A DNA stretch of 64,000 nt from Pseudopithomyces maydicus (taxonomy: Eukaryota; Ascomycota; Dothideomycetes; Pleosporales; Didymosphaeriaceae). Position numbers and translations under genes: made by a program. The DNA is taken from contig JANTUC010000012.1 in the NCBI GenBank assembly GCA_026873275.1, positions 578,001-642,000 on the forward strand, written 5' to 3'. Shown one piece after another: positions 18,157 through 30,200 of this stretch. The notes under the pieces are model-generated. The model had not been told where the DNA came from, did no database searches, and saw only the letters and a program-made list of their open reading frames with translations. How positions within the stretch are numbered: the first letter of the stretch is position 1; every line of letters starts with the position of its first letter.

Positions 18157-18496
18157 GCTTGCTGGGTCGTTTCGTGAGAGCTACCAAAAATCAGTGCACG
18201 ATTTCTAACGCTGAACGGGGCAACAAATCATACCAGGCTGTGGAGAAGTTGACTTGAATCCCGTGATTCGAATGTTAGGTAAGCGAGAACTGGGTATCGA
18301 GGTTCGGGCTGGGAGTGGAGAGGCAGGACGCGGGCGCTGGGTGATAGAAGAGGGCCACGACGCACGGACCACCAACTTTCTCGAGGCACAAGAAAGCGTG
18401 ACCACGCGCGCTTCTCGACCCTCCGCGCCCCCACCTCAACCCCCCGATTGGCAGCACAACATCGCGCACGTCGGTCGCCACCTCGATGCACCTCCA
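18157..18496. promoter_or_regulatory. shared promoter region LSM6 / Rad60-like gene
   Basis: A 340-bp interval between two divergent starts. No clear TATA box is seen in either direction; the part nearest 18496 is C-rich on the plus strand. A bidirectional promoter is likely from the arrangement alone. Confidence 0.45.
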
Positions 18497-19899
18497 ATGA
18501 CGGACGCGACTGATGCCGCGGCCGAGCCGCCCAAAAAACGTTTTGGATTCAAGAAGGCGGCATGGCAGACGGCGCCCAAGACCGAGGCGCACGACATGTT
18601 CAGCCATGCGGACGAGTTCTCGAGCATCGTTGCGGCAGAAGCGAGGCGGAAGAGCGAGCTGAAGAAGAAGAAGGCAGAGGAGGAACAGAGGAGGAAACTT
18701 GCGGAGGAGCACAAGCCCAAGAGGCGGAAGGTGTCGGCGGAGGAGGTGGAGATTCAGCCAGGCCGTGGGTTGCGGAGCTCAGCACGAGGTGACAGAGTTG
18801 CGAATAAAGGGTATGTTCGTTGTCGCGAGGTAGTAGGATTGCGTAGGACTGACTTTCGACCAGGCGAAGCAAAACACCACTGTCCCCCACGCACCACAGC
18901 TCCACCTCTGGTGCCCTTGCGGCACGCTACGACTCTCTTACAAAGTCCTCTGGCAGCTCGATAGACGCGACGAAGAACTCCGAAGTGATTTGTCTTATTA
19001 GTGATACAGAGGATGACGACGACATCGTACGCGCTCCGTCTCCCAGCCCGCGATCCCTGGCCACACACCTCAATCAAGATTCGGACGAGGAGATCAGGAA
19101 GGTAGAAGACACTTATACGGTCTCTGGCGAATCTTCGCAGAAAGAGTCCGCACCCACCGCCGAGACGAGCGCTTTCCCTTCAACACCCCAGACGCCCGTC
19201 GCAATCGTCCAATTGCTCATCGACTCGGACATCCCAGGCACCAAGCCTCTGCTGGTCAAGGTGAGGTCCGACACGCCTCTGTCGCGACCCAAGGAAGCAT
19301 GGTGCGACAAGCAAGGATTTACAAGCGAAGGAATGAGCAAGGTCTTCATGACGTGGAAGAATAGGAAGATATTTGATTACACCAGAATCCATCGATTAGG
19401 TCTTCAGATTGAGAACGGGTTCGTGACTATCCAGGGTGACCCCACCATCTACGATGACGACAATCTGCCCAAAATACACATCGAAGCGTGGACGCAAGAG
19501 GTCTGGAAAAGGCGCGGCGAGGAGGGCGCTTTGGAAGCCGCAAGGGCTAGAAATGCCGTCGTACAGGTGGAGGAACCGGAGCCCGAGCCCGAACCCGAGC
19601 CCGAGCCCGAATTGCAGGATAACCAGTTTCGAGTGATCTTAAAGGCGAAAGGGAGAGAGGACTTTAGGATCAAGGTTCGCAACGTATGTTCGCTCGTTGA
19701 TCTCGTATAGAGAACCTGCTAACATAGAATCCAGCATACAACCATCGAGGCGCTTGCCAACGCGTACAAGACGAACATGAAGATACCCCGAGAACAGCCC
19801 CTAACCCTCATGTGGGACGGTGACAGGCTGAAGCCCATGGACACCATCGAAGATCTTGACATTGAGGACATGGATTCTATCGAGGTGCATTTCAAGTGA
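18497..19899 (+). CDS. Rad60/Esc2-type SUMO-like-domain protein
   Basis: Exons 18497-18810, 18864-19683 and 19735-19899 (432 aa), phases consistent. Rad60/Esc2/NIP45 proteins help resolve recombination intermediates and work with SUMO. Residues about 50-80 are highly charged (K/E, likely helical). Just after the first junction is a SUMO-interacting motif: V-I-C-L-I-S-D-T-E-D-D-D-D (residues about 144-156), hydrophobic core plus acidic tail. Two ubiquitin/SUMO-like folds follow. The last one spans exon 2-3, with F-R-V-I-L-K-A-K at its first strand, M-K-I-P-R-E-Q-P-L-T-L-M-W-D-G-D-R-L, and a terminal D-M-D-S-I-E-V-H-F-K. It lacks a C-terminal Gly-Gly, so it is not conjugated. A run of (E-P)n near residue 340 is coded by tandem GAGCCC. 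The start was chosen because exon 1 contains no better conserved part upstream. Confidence 0.8.
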
Positions 19900-20481
19900 G
19901 CCACGTGCAGGCCGATTGCGTATTTACATGGCTGATCATTCGGATGCCATACTTTGGACTTTTAGAGCGTGGCGTTGGCGGTCTCGACATTTTTATGGAT
20001 ATCCTACTTGGGCGGCGAAAATCTGGAATACATACACGGGAACGAATCATTTGGCACGGCGTCTCCCGCTCAACTGAGTGGGACAGGCTCAAAACGGATA
20101 TTGGCAGACGTTCCATCTTCTCGGATTTATGTATTCTTAGCATATATGTATATTCTCAGCCTATTCACAGGTATACATACATACGTACATCTGCTGCTAG
20201 CAAAAGCCCTCGATGCAGTCGTCAAGCTCAAAGCTCACTCACTCCATCTCACTCAAGCTCTAACCAACTAATCAATTAAGCTTAAATTTAAGCCGCCCTC
20301 TAGCGCCGCTCACGCGGGTCACTGCTACCCCACCAAAAATTTATACCGGTACATCGCCCATCCATCCATCCCACCTCGGAGATTCACCCACCCACCCACC
20401 GCAGCCCTTCACAGCCTCGAAATCCAATTTTTCTTTCTTCACGCTCGCACCGACGCGCCCAACCCCCCCAAAGAAAAAAAA
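19900..20481. other. intergenic
   Basis: 3' flank of the Rad60-like gene and promoter of TRM112. Short TACATA and CT-rich tracts; no gene seen. The last 70 bases before 20482 are C/T-rich. Confidence 0.5.
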
Positions 20482-21071
20482 ATGAAGCTCCTCACCCTCA
20501 ACTTCCTCACCTGCGCCATCAAAGCGTGCAAATCCTCCCCCGCCTCCTTCCCCCTGCACCCGCGCGACGCCGAGCTCGAAATCGTGGAATCAGACATCAA
20601 CCTCGCCTTCTTGAAGAACATACTGCCGCGCCTCATGTGGGAGGAGATGCGCGCCATTGCGGCTGAGGTACGTCCGTTTGCGTCTCTATACCAGTCTCAC
20701 GGCTGCTTCTGAAATGGGAGGACATGTACGTCTTAACATGGGGATCATATATATATGTCTGCATCGAGATGTACATAGATAACCTCATACACGCCTAGCT
20801 AACCCCACTCTTCCAACAGCTAGGTCTCCCAGAGCTCCCCGCCACCCCGCCCACACGAGACGACCTGATCGAGCCTGGAACTGGCACTACCAACACCGCT
20901 GAGGGCGCAGAGGAGGTGGAAGAAGTACCCAGCCAGACGGCAAAGGATCTGCATAGGATACTGCTGGAGACGACGGTCAAGGAGGGGAAGCTGGTGTGCG
21001 GGAACTGCGAGCATGAGTACAAGGTTATGGAGGGGGTGCCGAATTTCTTGCTGCCGGGGCACTTGGTGTGA
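20482..21071 (+). CDS. TRM112: Trm112, activator of RNA and protein methyltransferases
   Basis: Exons 20482-20667 and 20820-21071 (145 aa, phase 0 junction, GTACGT donor, AACAG acceptor). Trm112 is the obligate partner of methyltransferases such as Trm9, Trm11, Mtq2 and Bud23, acting on tRNA, eRF1 and 18S rRNA. The start M-K-L-L-T-L-N-F-L-T-C-A-I-K-A-C and end V-C-G-N-C-E-H-E-Y-K-V-M-E-G-V-P-N-F-L-L-P-G-H-L-V are diagnostic. The zinc site uses the two N-terminal cysteines (C11, C16) and the C-G-N-C pair. The central acidic insert (T-G-T-T-N-T-A-E-G-A-E-E-V-E-E) matches the variable loop of fungal members. Confidence 0.95.
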
Positions 21072-21609
21072 GGGATTTTGATTGTGATTGTGTTGGAGGG
21101 GGGAAATATATATAGGCTGGGGGAGAGAAGGTGGTTTCTTGGGGAGGATGGGTGGGAAGTTGGCGGTTCATTGGCTGTGGGCATGTGCATGTCATGCAGT
21201 TTTCATGGACTAGAAGAGGTGCTTGGATCCTTCTCATAGATTCACTGCACCGTATCAGAGGGGTGGCGGTGGTACAGGACGAGGAGAGACGGTGGGTTGC
21301 ATATGATACCCTTTTGCTGCATAACAGATGGAGTTTTTGGTTTCGACAATCATTTGCGCGGACGAGGTTCAGTTCATGTTGGAACATAAAAGTTACATGC
21401 TTTGCTGTTAATCGGTCGACCCTTCATCCATCCATCGTGGAGCGTCCACTTTCCAACATGCACATGACTTCCTCCAGCGCAACACCGTGAGATGCAAAAC
21501 GTGCATTCGAAATGCGTACTTGGTATCTAATCCACACTATATATTTATATCTTCGCGCCAGAACGCCGCCCAATGCTCGTACTGCTTGCTGCCTACATCA
21601 CGCCCTATT
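21072..21609. other. intergenic between convergent TRM112 and YTM1
   Basis: 3' flanks of two convergent genes. Nothing recognisable beyond short G-rich and CATCC tracts. Confidence 0.5.
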
Positions 21610-23025
21610 TTAAGACCCCACTGGTCGATTGATCTGCACCTTCTTGTCCTCACCTGCACTCACGATGCCCACCTCCTTATCCCACCGCACCCCAAACACC
21701 TTGACATCCTCGCCGTGGCTGTGAGTCGGGCGACCCTTCGCACTATCCCGGTAGATGGTGTACACGCTCTCGCCGACCTGGCCCTCACCCTGGACCTCTG
21801 ACGGGCGCACGCCGCGGACGTCCCAGATCTGGACGGTGCCGTCGTGCGAGCCGGAGAGGAGGCTGTAGTCAGAGCTTGGGTCCGTGTCGAGCGATACGAC
21901 GGCGTTCTTGTGGCCTCTGAGCGTCATCACGGAGATCTGGGTGGCGGACGCACGGGGGTCGATAAGGGTGATGTGGCGGGCGGAGGTTCCGGTTGCGAGG
22001 AGGTTGAGCTTGGGGAGGGCGGTGAGCGAGAGGAGGGAGTGGCCTGTTGTGCGCGTGTCGACGCAGGTGGATGTGGGGAGATCCCAGGTCTTGAGGCTGT
22101 GGTCGTGGGAGGCGGAGTATGCGACGGTCGCGTCGTCTGGTTTGAAGATCACGCTGGAGACGGGCGATGCGTGACCTGTTAGCTTGGAGAGTGCACCGCG
22201 TGCGGAGACGGTCTTGTCCGGCTTGGACAGCTTCTGGCGCTTGTTCGAGGCAGCGGTGGAGTTGGGCAGGAGTTCCGAGGGTGGTGCTGGGTTCTCCTTT
22301 GCGTTCAACGAGAAGAGAGACAAGGTGGTATCGGCAGAAGCGGAAAGAATGCGGTTAGAGGGCCCGTGGACGGCTACATCCTCGACGCCCCAGCGGTGGC
22401 TGAAAAGCTCGACGCTCGGTGTGATTGTGCGTGTATCCTCATCGTACTTGTATACGCGCACGGCGTTGTCCATACCGGCAGCCACAATCTTCTTGTCCGA
22501 AACCCACTTTGCGGTCTTCAAGCTCGTGATCCGGCCGCCGTTGTTTGGCGCTTCAGAGGTTGCCAAAATATCTCCCGACATGTCCCATACGCGGACCAAC
22601 CCATCGTAACTCGCACTTAGAATCCTTTCCTGTCCACTCTGCACATGATTACTTGACCATGTGCCTGCTACCGACGAAGCGGAGAGTACGTCCACGGCAG
22701 AGACCCAGTCGTCGTGCTCGAAGCTTGTGACGTTGAGCGGCGGAACGAGAGCGCGGGTATATTCGACGTCGAGCGTAGTTTCTGCCGAGATACCGTTCTG
22801 TGTGAGAAACTCGTCGATGGTAGTTCTCAGGAATTGGCCATTGATGAGGATATCGAACGGTACGAGCTTCTCATCGGGATGCAGCAGGCTGTTTACGAGG
22901 GCCGAGAGCTGCGGGCGTCTGAGGGTAGTCTGGACAAGCAGCGGGCCGGGATCTTGCGAAAGCTGGATAGACGGATCGCGGGTGCTCAGGCGCACAGGCA
23001 CCTTGACTTCGGGCTTGGGGTCCAT
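21610..23025 (-). CDS. YTM1: Ytm1/WDR12 ribosome biogenesis WD-repeat protein
   Basis: Single exon, 471 aa. Ytm1 forms the Nop7-Erb1-Ytm1 (PeBoW) complex needed for 27S pre-rRNA processing and 60S assembly in the nucleolus; the AAA protein Rea1/Mdn1 removes it through its N-terminal UBL domain. Residues 1-95 fit that NLE/UBL domain (V-P-F-D-I-L-I-N-G-Q-F-L-R-T-T-I-D-E-F-L). About seven WD repeats follow, with endings such as V-R-V-W-D, L-K-T-W-D and V-Q-I-W-D. The frame is open upstream to 23103 but offers no ATG there, so 23025 is the first possible start. Divergent from the HAD gene. Confidence 0.93.
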   Translation of the reverse strand: MDPKPEVKVPVRLSTRDPSIQLSQDPGPLLVQTTLRRPQLSALVNSLLHPDEKLVPFDILINGQFLRTTIDEFLTQNGISAETTLDVEYTRALVPPLNVTSFEHDDWVSAVDVLSASSVAGTWSSNHVQSGQERILSASYDGLVRVWDMSGDILATSEAPNNGGRITSLKTAKWVSDKKIVAAGMDNAVRVYKYDEDTRTITPSVELFSHRWGVEDVAVHGPSNRILSASADTTLSLFSLNAKENPAPPSELLPNSTAASNKRQKLSKPDKTVSARGALSKLTGHASPVSSVIFKPDDATVAYSASHDHSLKTWDLPTSTCVDTRTTGHSLLSLTALPKLNLLATGTSARHITLIDPRASATQISVMTLRGHKNAVVSLDTDPSSDYSLLSGSHDGTVQIWDVRGVRPSEVQGEGQVGESVYTIYRDSAKGRPTHSHGEDVKVFGVRWDKEVGIVSAGEDKKVQINRPVGS

Positions 23026-23366
23026 TGTGGTGAGGTGGTGAGGGCGCGCGTGGAATGCTTCATCCAAAATTTTTGGATGCGAGAGCTTCAGGAAATTTTC
23101 CAATGAGGCTTAGCGCGCGGACCGTCGGCGTTGTCAACTTCCGACATTCATCTGTGGGAGCATCTTTCGAGTTGTATCCCGATGGCGTCTAATGTTCAGA
23201 TATATTAGAATCATACCCGGGGTGTGTGTTTTCATGTTACCATATGCTTGTTTTTCGCGTTGGAAAGTCACCACGGTGTAGTGTATACTTGAGGCCGATT
23301 GCTCATTGGACAACTCGGGACGACATTCCCTTCCACATACTGCGTCCCTATCACAACAGGAAGGAA

Positions 23367-24479
23367 ATGTTAAATTCGTCTCCAGTACCGCAAGACAAGA
23401 AGAGTCTTTCACGGCCATTACTCAAAACACACCAACTAATTGACTGGTACTTGGATTGGGACGGAACGATCACCAAACGCGACACTCTCGATGTCCTTGT
23501 CAACATCGCCGCACAGCAGAACACAGATGTCGATGTCCACAAAGTATGGCCAGAGCTTGGCCGACAATACATTGAAGATGCCAATAAACTATACGAAGGA
23601 GTAATGAAACAACCACCTGCCACTGTAGAAGACGAGAGAGAGTTTCTCAAAGTCATGGAAGCCGCTGAGAAACGCAGCGTAGACCGCGTTTCGAATTCCG
23701 GGATTTTCAAGGGTTTATCTCCACAAAACATCATCCAGGGAGCACTCCAAGCGGCGAAACATGAAAATTTCCAGATTCGAGGTGGATATAAGCAATTTTG
23801 TGACAATATCAAGGCTCGTACATTTGGTGTAGGAAATTCGCCAGATGATCGCAATGTACACGCCAAGGAAGGCGATATAACACAGAGAAAGGACTTGTTC
23901 ACCATTATTAGCGTCAATTGGAGCGCTCGTTTTATCGAAGAGTGCATGAAAGCTACCGGTGTCTGGCCTGATACTAGGGAAGTAAAACCTGAAATCTGCG
24001 CAAATGAATTGGAACATGTGGGCTCGATTGCGGTATCCCAGCGACGCTCCCACGAAAGCTATAAAACAGCAAGTTCTGATGAGAAACCCCAGCTGAAAGA
24101 GATGCCCTCAACAGGACATATCGTGCCCGCGCCCGGTCTAGACTCCAGAATCATCTTCAGCCGCGACAAGCTAGATCGCTTTTCAAAGCCAGAGGCACCC
24201 GATGCTGAAGGCAATCCAGTGCCCAAGATTTACATAGGAGACAGCTGGACCGATCTCGAGTGTTTGCTAGCTGCTGACTTGGGGATCTGCATCCGAGACG
24301 ATCCGATGACGAGCGCGCAGCGGAAACTTGCGGAGTCTTTTCAGCGGCTGGGAATACAGTGCCATCGGCTTTTGGATTTGCTCGATCAGCCCGATCCAAT
24401 GACGGATAGATGGAGGGTGGTCTGGGTGCAGGATTTTCGGGAGATATCCGCCTGGTTGCAGAGAGTTGAAGAAATCTGA
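23367..24479 (+). CDS. HAD-superfamily phosphatase-like protein
   Basis: 370 aa from the ATG at 23367; an in-frame ATG at 23244 would add 41 residues without recognisable character. HAD motif I is D-W-D-G-T-I-T near residue 28 (Asp nucleophile and acid/base Asp). A late motif with G-D-S-W-T-D-L-E-C-L near residue 295 supplies the Mg2+-binding acidic residues. The middle is all-helical-looking and could be the C1 cap. Many fungi have a single such protein of unknown substrate, which is as far as I can take it. No introns, no signal peptide. It shares a short promoter region with YTM1. Confidence 0.75.
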   Translation: MLNSSPVPQDKKSLSRPLLKTHQLIDWYLDWDGTITKRDTLDVLVNIAAQQNTDVDVHKVWPELGRQYIEDANKLYEGVMKQPPATVEDEREFLKVMEAAEKRSVDRVSNSGIFKGLSPQNIIQGALQAAKHENFQIRGGYKQFCDNIKARTFGVGNSPDDRNVHAKEGDITQRKDLFTIISVNWSARFIEECMKATGVWPDTREVKPEICANELEHVGSIAVSQRRSHESYKTASSDEKPQLKEMPSTGHIVPAPGLDSRIIFSRDKLDRFSKPEAPDAEGNPVPKIYIGDSWTDLECLLAADLGICIRDDPMTSAQRKLAESFQRLGIQCHRLLDLLDQPDPMTDRWRVVWVQDFREISAWLQRVEEI

Positions 24480-27229
24480 TGTTGCGTTTGGGAGGCCGGT
24501 GGATACGGTATGAGTTCTGGGGAATCTATCTTTCCATGGTTGAGAAACAACATCATCCTGTTTAATGTACGGGTAATTTCACTTTTCTGGTGGAACACAT
24601 TCGCCACATTACCTATTTCTATACCTTCTATCCTCACACGTCGTCATGGTAGTATCCATCCTGATTATATATCAAGGTCCTTTCGCCATGGTCGCCGGCT
24701 CATTCGAAACAAAAGATCTTCGATGACGCAATGGGAATGAACTTCGCCAAAAACCCATGGATCTCATTACATTCGTCTGTTCGCGTCTACCCATGTTGCA
24801 TAAAATGCACTACAGCTCCGCTCGGGTCTTCCTGGATAGTTGTACTGCACCACCCTTCTTCGTCTGCCCGAACAAGCCTACCTACCATACTCTGCACATC
24901 TACCCATAAAAACATACCAAGCTATCAACATCTATCCATCCGGCCATTTACATCGTACCGCATAAGCCCACCTAAATCCTTCAAGCAATCGAATTTCCTT
25001 CTCGCCTCATCACATCTACATCCACCTATACCTACACACTTCTCAAATCCTCCACGTGGGACAAAGACGCATACCTGTACATGTACCGATGAACGAACGG
25101 ACAAACGAACATTCTGTCATCTGGTCACTCATACGGACAATCGGACCTACGTACGGACAAGGCCGTACATAACTACATACACCGTATATACCACATTCGA
25201 TGCAATCCAACCCAATCCAATCCAATCCATCCATCCATCCATCCATCCACACAACCCCCACGCACAACCCCAGCCCACCCTTCTCCCTCCACATCCACCT
25301 CCCACCGACACCGGACTCGCCAAGTCCTTCATACCTGCAACAAAAGCCTTCGCCATACACATAGACTACCCACATCCACAGACAAGTCCACCTCTACGTA
25401 CAACACGTGTGTAAGCCCGACATGGTCAACTATGTACATCCCTTCCGCCGACCAGCCTGGGCATCGGACTCCCGGAGCAAAGGAAGGAACACACGTACAT
25501 GTATGTACGCAGTCCACACACCTAGATACACGTACATGCATGCATGTATACATAGATGAGCATACATACATACATACATACATATATCATACATATGCAC
25601 CGCCCATCTACCCGCAATCTGGAAGGTGGCCTGGGTCAAATGGCAGGGGTGGCATGTATGTATGCCTGTATGTATGCCTGTATGCCTGTATATTTATGTG
25701 TATGTAGGTAGGTAGGTAGGATATACGGACGGACGTCAGGAGCGGGCCGGCCGGGGAGGGGTGGAGTGCGTGCTTGGATCCTTGGGTGCGTGCTTGGGGG
25801 CTTGGGCGCGGGCTTGGATGCATGCTTGGGTGCGGGCTTGGCGGTGAGATGGGGGAGGTGAGGACTTGGCGTGATAAGGGAGGGGAGGGGAGAGGGAGGA
25901 AGATGGGATGGGATGGTAATTGAGGGAGGGTTGGGTGTTTGGGTGGTGGGGAGGGGAGGAGAGGGGGTGCTGTTTACGAAACACTGTGGATGGCCGTTTA
26001 AGGGAGAGGTACATACTCACTGTGCTATAGCATGCTGTGATGCGCTACATGCGTATTCGATCGAGGCATTCACTTGGTTGGACTTCTACATACCTACATG
26101 TAGGTACCTATGCAACTTCCTTTGCCACACTTTATTCTATCTCAATACGTATCTTAGCTCCATCCATCCGTTCACCCACGCACCGACCCACCCACAAACA
26201 CGTACGTATCAGATACAGCACCAAATCCCATCCCATCCTGTGCAGGACCATCATGTAAATCCACCCGCCAGCCACCAACTTTTCGGTATGTGCATATGTA
26301 TGTAGAACGAAGAGGACCCCGGCATGGCAATGCTTTGACGCAACACACTTACAGACACATATATGTACCTCATCCCAGCAGACACCACCAGTGGAAAAGA
26401 GACGGGGACATGAGCTCGTTCCAGCTCACCATGTAGCTAGCTAGCGTCAGCGTCAGCATCAGCGCCCTACATGTACCTACCTTGTTCTGTTCTACCGTAC
26501 CGTACCGCTCCGCTCCGCTTCGCACCGCTCCGCACCGCAGCCTGCATGCAGGTACCCGACGCAAGAATCGTACGATACTCACAGCACGCACCCCGCACCG
26601 CAGCGGAGCAGGGCAGCAGGGCAGGACCTGGACGTTTCCACATGCGTATTATTTTTCCCCAGCTTCCAACTTGAAAGTACATATTTCAAGCACGGATACG
26701 TTCATTCCAGTTATACAATTTCTTTCTTTCCTTGTTTTTCTTGGTAAGAGAGAAAGAGGAACAGAGATGAAGATGTAGAGAAGAGTATAAACCAGCTCGT
26801 CTTGTCCAACCATACATATCCATTCATTCGTGTTAAAAAGACAACAACTAGATAGCTAGGCAGGTAGGTAGTAGGTAGGTAGCCATGAACAAATCATACT
26901 CGTAATCGAATCATCAATTTCCATCCATCCTTCCTTTCGCTTTCCCAGTCAATCAATCCATCAATCCATACCTCATTATATGAAACACAAAAAAAACTCC
27001 CAGAGCGCACAAAATGTACACGCACCCATTCTTTTTCCCATCACAAGACGGTCCAGTCCAGTCCAGTCCAGTGCGGTCCCTATTCGGGGAGCAGCGCAAC
27101 CGCCCCAGCGTGCGCACGCGAAAGGAAAAACCTCCCCTCGCGTCAGTGGAAGGACCTCCCCATCCCATCTATCTAGCCCCAAACACCAAAGCAAGAAACG
27201 TGAAAAGATCAAGTTTACAATGCAGTGGC
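24480..27229. other. large microsatellite-rich gene desert
   Basis: 2.75 kb with no believable gene. It contains many simple repeats: (CCAT)n at about 25225-25250, (CATA)n at 25560-25590, TGTATG/CCTG mixes and (GTAG)n at 25660-25715, CCGTA/CCGCT units at 26500-26545 and (GTCCA)n at 27050-27070. Plus-strand composition is C/A-rich to about 25620, then strongly G-rich (about 25730-25980), then C/A-rich again. Long open frames here are low-complexity products of these repeats. The right end is the 3' flank of the pyruvate carboxylase gene. Confidence 0.6.
25840..25980 (+). repeat. G-tract purine-rich segment
   Basis: Many runs of 3-5 G separated by A or T (for example agggaggggaggggagaggg). Several sets of four G-runs at short spacing could form G-quadruplexes on this strand, or triplex DNA. 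No gene overlaps it. Confidence 0.6.
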
Positions 27230-30200
27230 TCACTTGACGAGCTTGCAGACGAGATCGCCCGAGTCGACCGAGTCGCCCTCGCGGACGGAGAGCCCGTCGA
27301 TCTTGCCCGAGTGCGGCGCCGAGATGACCATTTCCTGATTATTATTAGCTTACGTTCTACTTCAACTTGTATCGTGAAAAAAAAGACTCACCATCTTCAT
27401 GGCGCTGAGGACAGCAATCGGGTCGCCCTTCATGACGTCGCTTCCATCCTTGACGCGGACCTCGACGAGGACACCGGACATGGGCGAGCCGACCTGGCTG
27501 GTGTCGGTAGGGTCTGCCTTTGGTCTCCTTACGTTCTCGATGGCGGCGTGCTGGTCCTCGACGGAGACGACGCGGGTCTCGCCGTTCATCTCGTAGAAGA
27601 CCTCGCGGAGGCCCGTCTGCTCGGAGAGCGGGCCGATGGCGAGGAGCTTGAGGATGAGCACCTTACCCTTCTCGAGCTCGACGTGGAACTCCTCGCCGAC
27701 CTCGGGGCGAGCCAGGAAGTAGCGCGTGGGCAGCACGGAAAGGTCGCCGTACTTGGCGGTCCACTTCTTGTAGTCGTCGAAGACCTTGGGGTACATGGCG
27801 TACGAGGCCACGTCGCACTCGGTGGCATCGCCCCACTTGGCCTTGAGGTCCGACTTGATCTTGGCAAGGTCCATGGGCTCGAGGTAGAGACCGGGACGCT
27901 TGTCCATCTTCCTGCGGTCGCGGAGAGCCTTGGAGCGGAGAGGCTCGGGGAAGCCGCCGTAGGGCTGGCCCATGAGACCCTCGAAGAACTCCAGGACTGA
28001 CGAGGGGAAGTCGAGCTGGTCAGCCTTGGCAAGAACATCGTCGTATGACAAGTTGTTGGACACCATGAACTGTGCCAAGTCACCGACAACCTTGGAGGTA
28101 GGAGTGACCTTGACGATGTCGCCAAGCAGGTCGTTGGCGTGCTCGTAAGCCTTCTTCGTCTGTGCCCACTGCTCGCCCAGACCCTGCTGCGAGGCCTGGA
28201 AGATGAGGTTGGTAAGCTGACCACCCGGAATTTCGTGCTCGTACACCTCGGGATCGGGGCCAGTGAGACCAGCCTCGAAGGGAGAGTAGAGGAGACGGAG
28301 CTGAGCCCAGTAGGCATCGAGGCTGCGAATCATGTGAGCATCGAGACCAGTGTCCTGGTCGGTACCCTCCAAAGACGCGAGGATGGCACCAATGCTGGGC
28401 TGCGAGGTCATGCCAGACATGCTGTCAATAGCAGCGTCAACAGCATCAGCACCGGCCTGAGCGCATGCAACCATGGAGGCCACACCGGTACCGGCGGAGT
28501 CGTGGGTGTGGACGTGAATGGGGAGATCGGGGTACTTCTCACGGATGGCACCAACGAGGAGGGTGGCAGCACGGGGCTTGAGCACACCAGCCATGTCCTT
28601 GATACCGAGAATGTGAGCGCCCATGCCCACAATCTTCTCAACCACATCGAGGTAGTACTGGAGGTTGTACTTCTTCTTGGGGTTGAGCAGATCGCCCGAG
28701 ATACAGACGGTACCCTCGGCGACACCACCCGCCTTGATGACAGCCTTGATACCGACCTCGAGCTGGTCAACATCGTTGAGAGCATCGAAGACACGGAAGA
28801 TATCAACACCGTTCTTCTTTGCCTGCTCGCAGAAGTGGTAGATGGCATTGTCAGGGAGCGAAGAGTAGGCAACACCGTTGGCTCCACGGAGAAGCATCTG
28901 GAACGGAATGTTGGGTACGAGCTTCCTCATCTTCCTCAGCCTGTCCCAGGGATCCTCGTAGAGGAAGCGCATGGCCACGTCGAAGGTAGCTCCACCCCAG
29001 CACTCGAGCGCCCAGGCGTTGGAGTAGGCGTGGCTGGTCTCCTTGGCAATGCCCAAGAGATCAACAGTGCGGACGCGGGTGGCGAGGAGAGACTGGTGAG
29101 CATCGCGCCATGTGGTGTCCATGATCAATGTACCCTTGTGTGCGCGGACCGCCTTGGCGAAGGCCTCAGGGCCCTCCTTGACGAGGATGTTGCGCCAGCC
29201 CTCGGTGGCGGGGGCAGACGTATCGACCTTGTTGCCGTTCTTGTCGATGATGTCGGGAATCCTGATCTGGCCCTTGAACTTGGGCTCGCCGACCTGTCCC
29301 TTGACCTGGCTGCCGTTGACAGCAAGCTCACCGAGGTAGGCGAGCAGCTTCTGGGCACGGTTTTGGGAACCGATGAGGTCGAAAAGGGCGGGGGTGTCGT
29401 CGATGAAGGTGGTCCAGCACTTTCCGTCGATGAAGGTAGGGTGTGTGAGAAGCTTGAGAAGGAAGGGAATGTTGGTCTTTACACCACGGATACGGAACTC
29501 GACGAGGGCACGAAGCATCTTTCGTCGAACAATCTCGTATGTGGAACCACGGCACGAGCACTTGACCAACATGGAGTCGTAGTGGGGGGTGATGATGGCA
29601 CCGGCGAAACCGTTACCTCCGTCGAGACGCACTCCATTGCCACCTGTGTTGTCAGTGAGAAAGAGTTGATCTGAACGTTTAGGTAGACTCACCAGCACTG
29701 CGGTAGACCTCGATCTTTCCAGTGTCGGGCGAGAAGCCATTGGCGGGATCCTCGGTGGTGATACGGCACTGGAAGGCGAAGCCACGGGTGGAGATGTGGT
29801 CCTGTGTGAGGCCGAGCTGCTCGAGCGAGGCGCCGGCAGCAATCTGGATCTGAGCGGCAACAATGTCGATGCCGGTTACTTCTTCGGTGATGGTATGCTC
29901 GACTTGGCTGCATGCATGGTCAGATGGGCAACACTCCGTCTTGGCCGTTGAGACTTACATGCGAGGGTTAATCTCGATAAAGTAGTAGCGGTTCTGCTGG
30001 TCGACCAAGAACTCGGCGGTTCCAGCGTTGCGGTAGTTGACCGACTGGGCAAGTCGGACGGCATCGTTGAGGATGGCGTCTCGCGTCTTCTCGGGCAGGT
30101 CCTTGGCCGGGGCGATCTCGACGACCTTTTGGTGGCGGCGCTGGACACTGCAGTCACGCTCGTACAGGTGGACGACGTTGCCGTAGTTGTCGCCGAGCAG

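Noticed and set aside
24731..25414. 227-codon frame, plus strand
   Set aside because: Made of T/H/P/S low-complexity repeats from microsatellites.
28139..29674. 511-codon frame opposite pyruvate carboxylase
   Set aside because: Shadow of strongly codon-biased PYC coding sequence; residues mirror it and nothing is recognisable.
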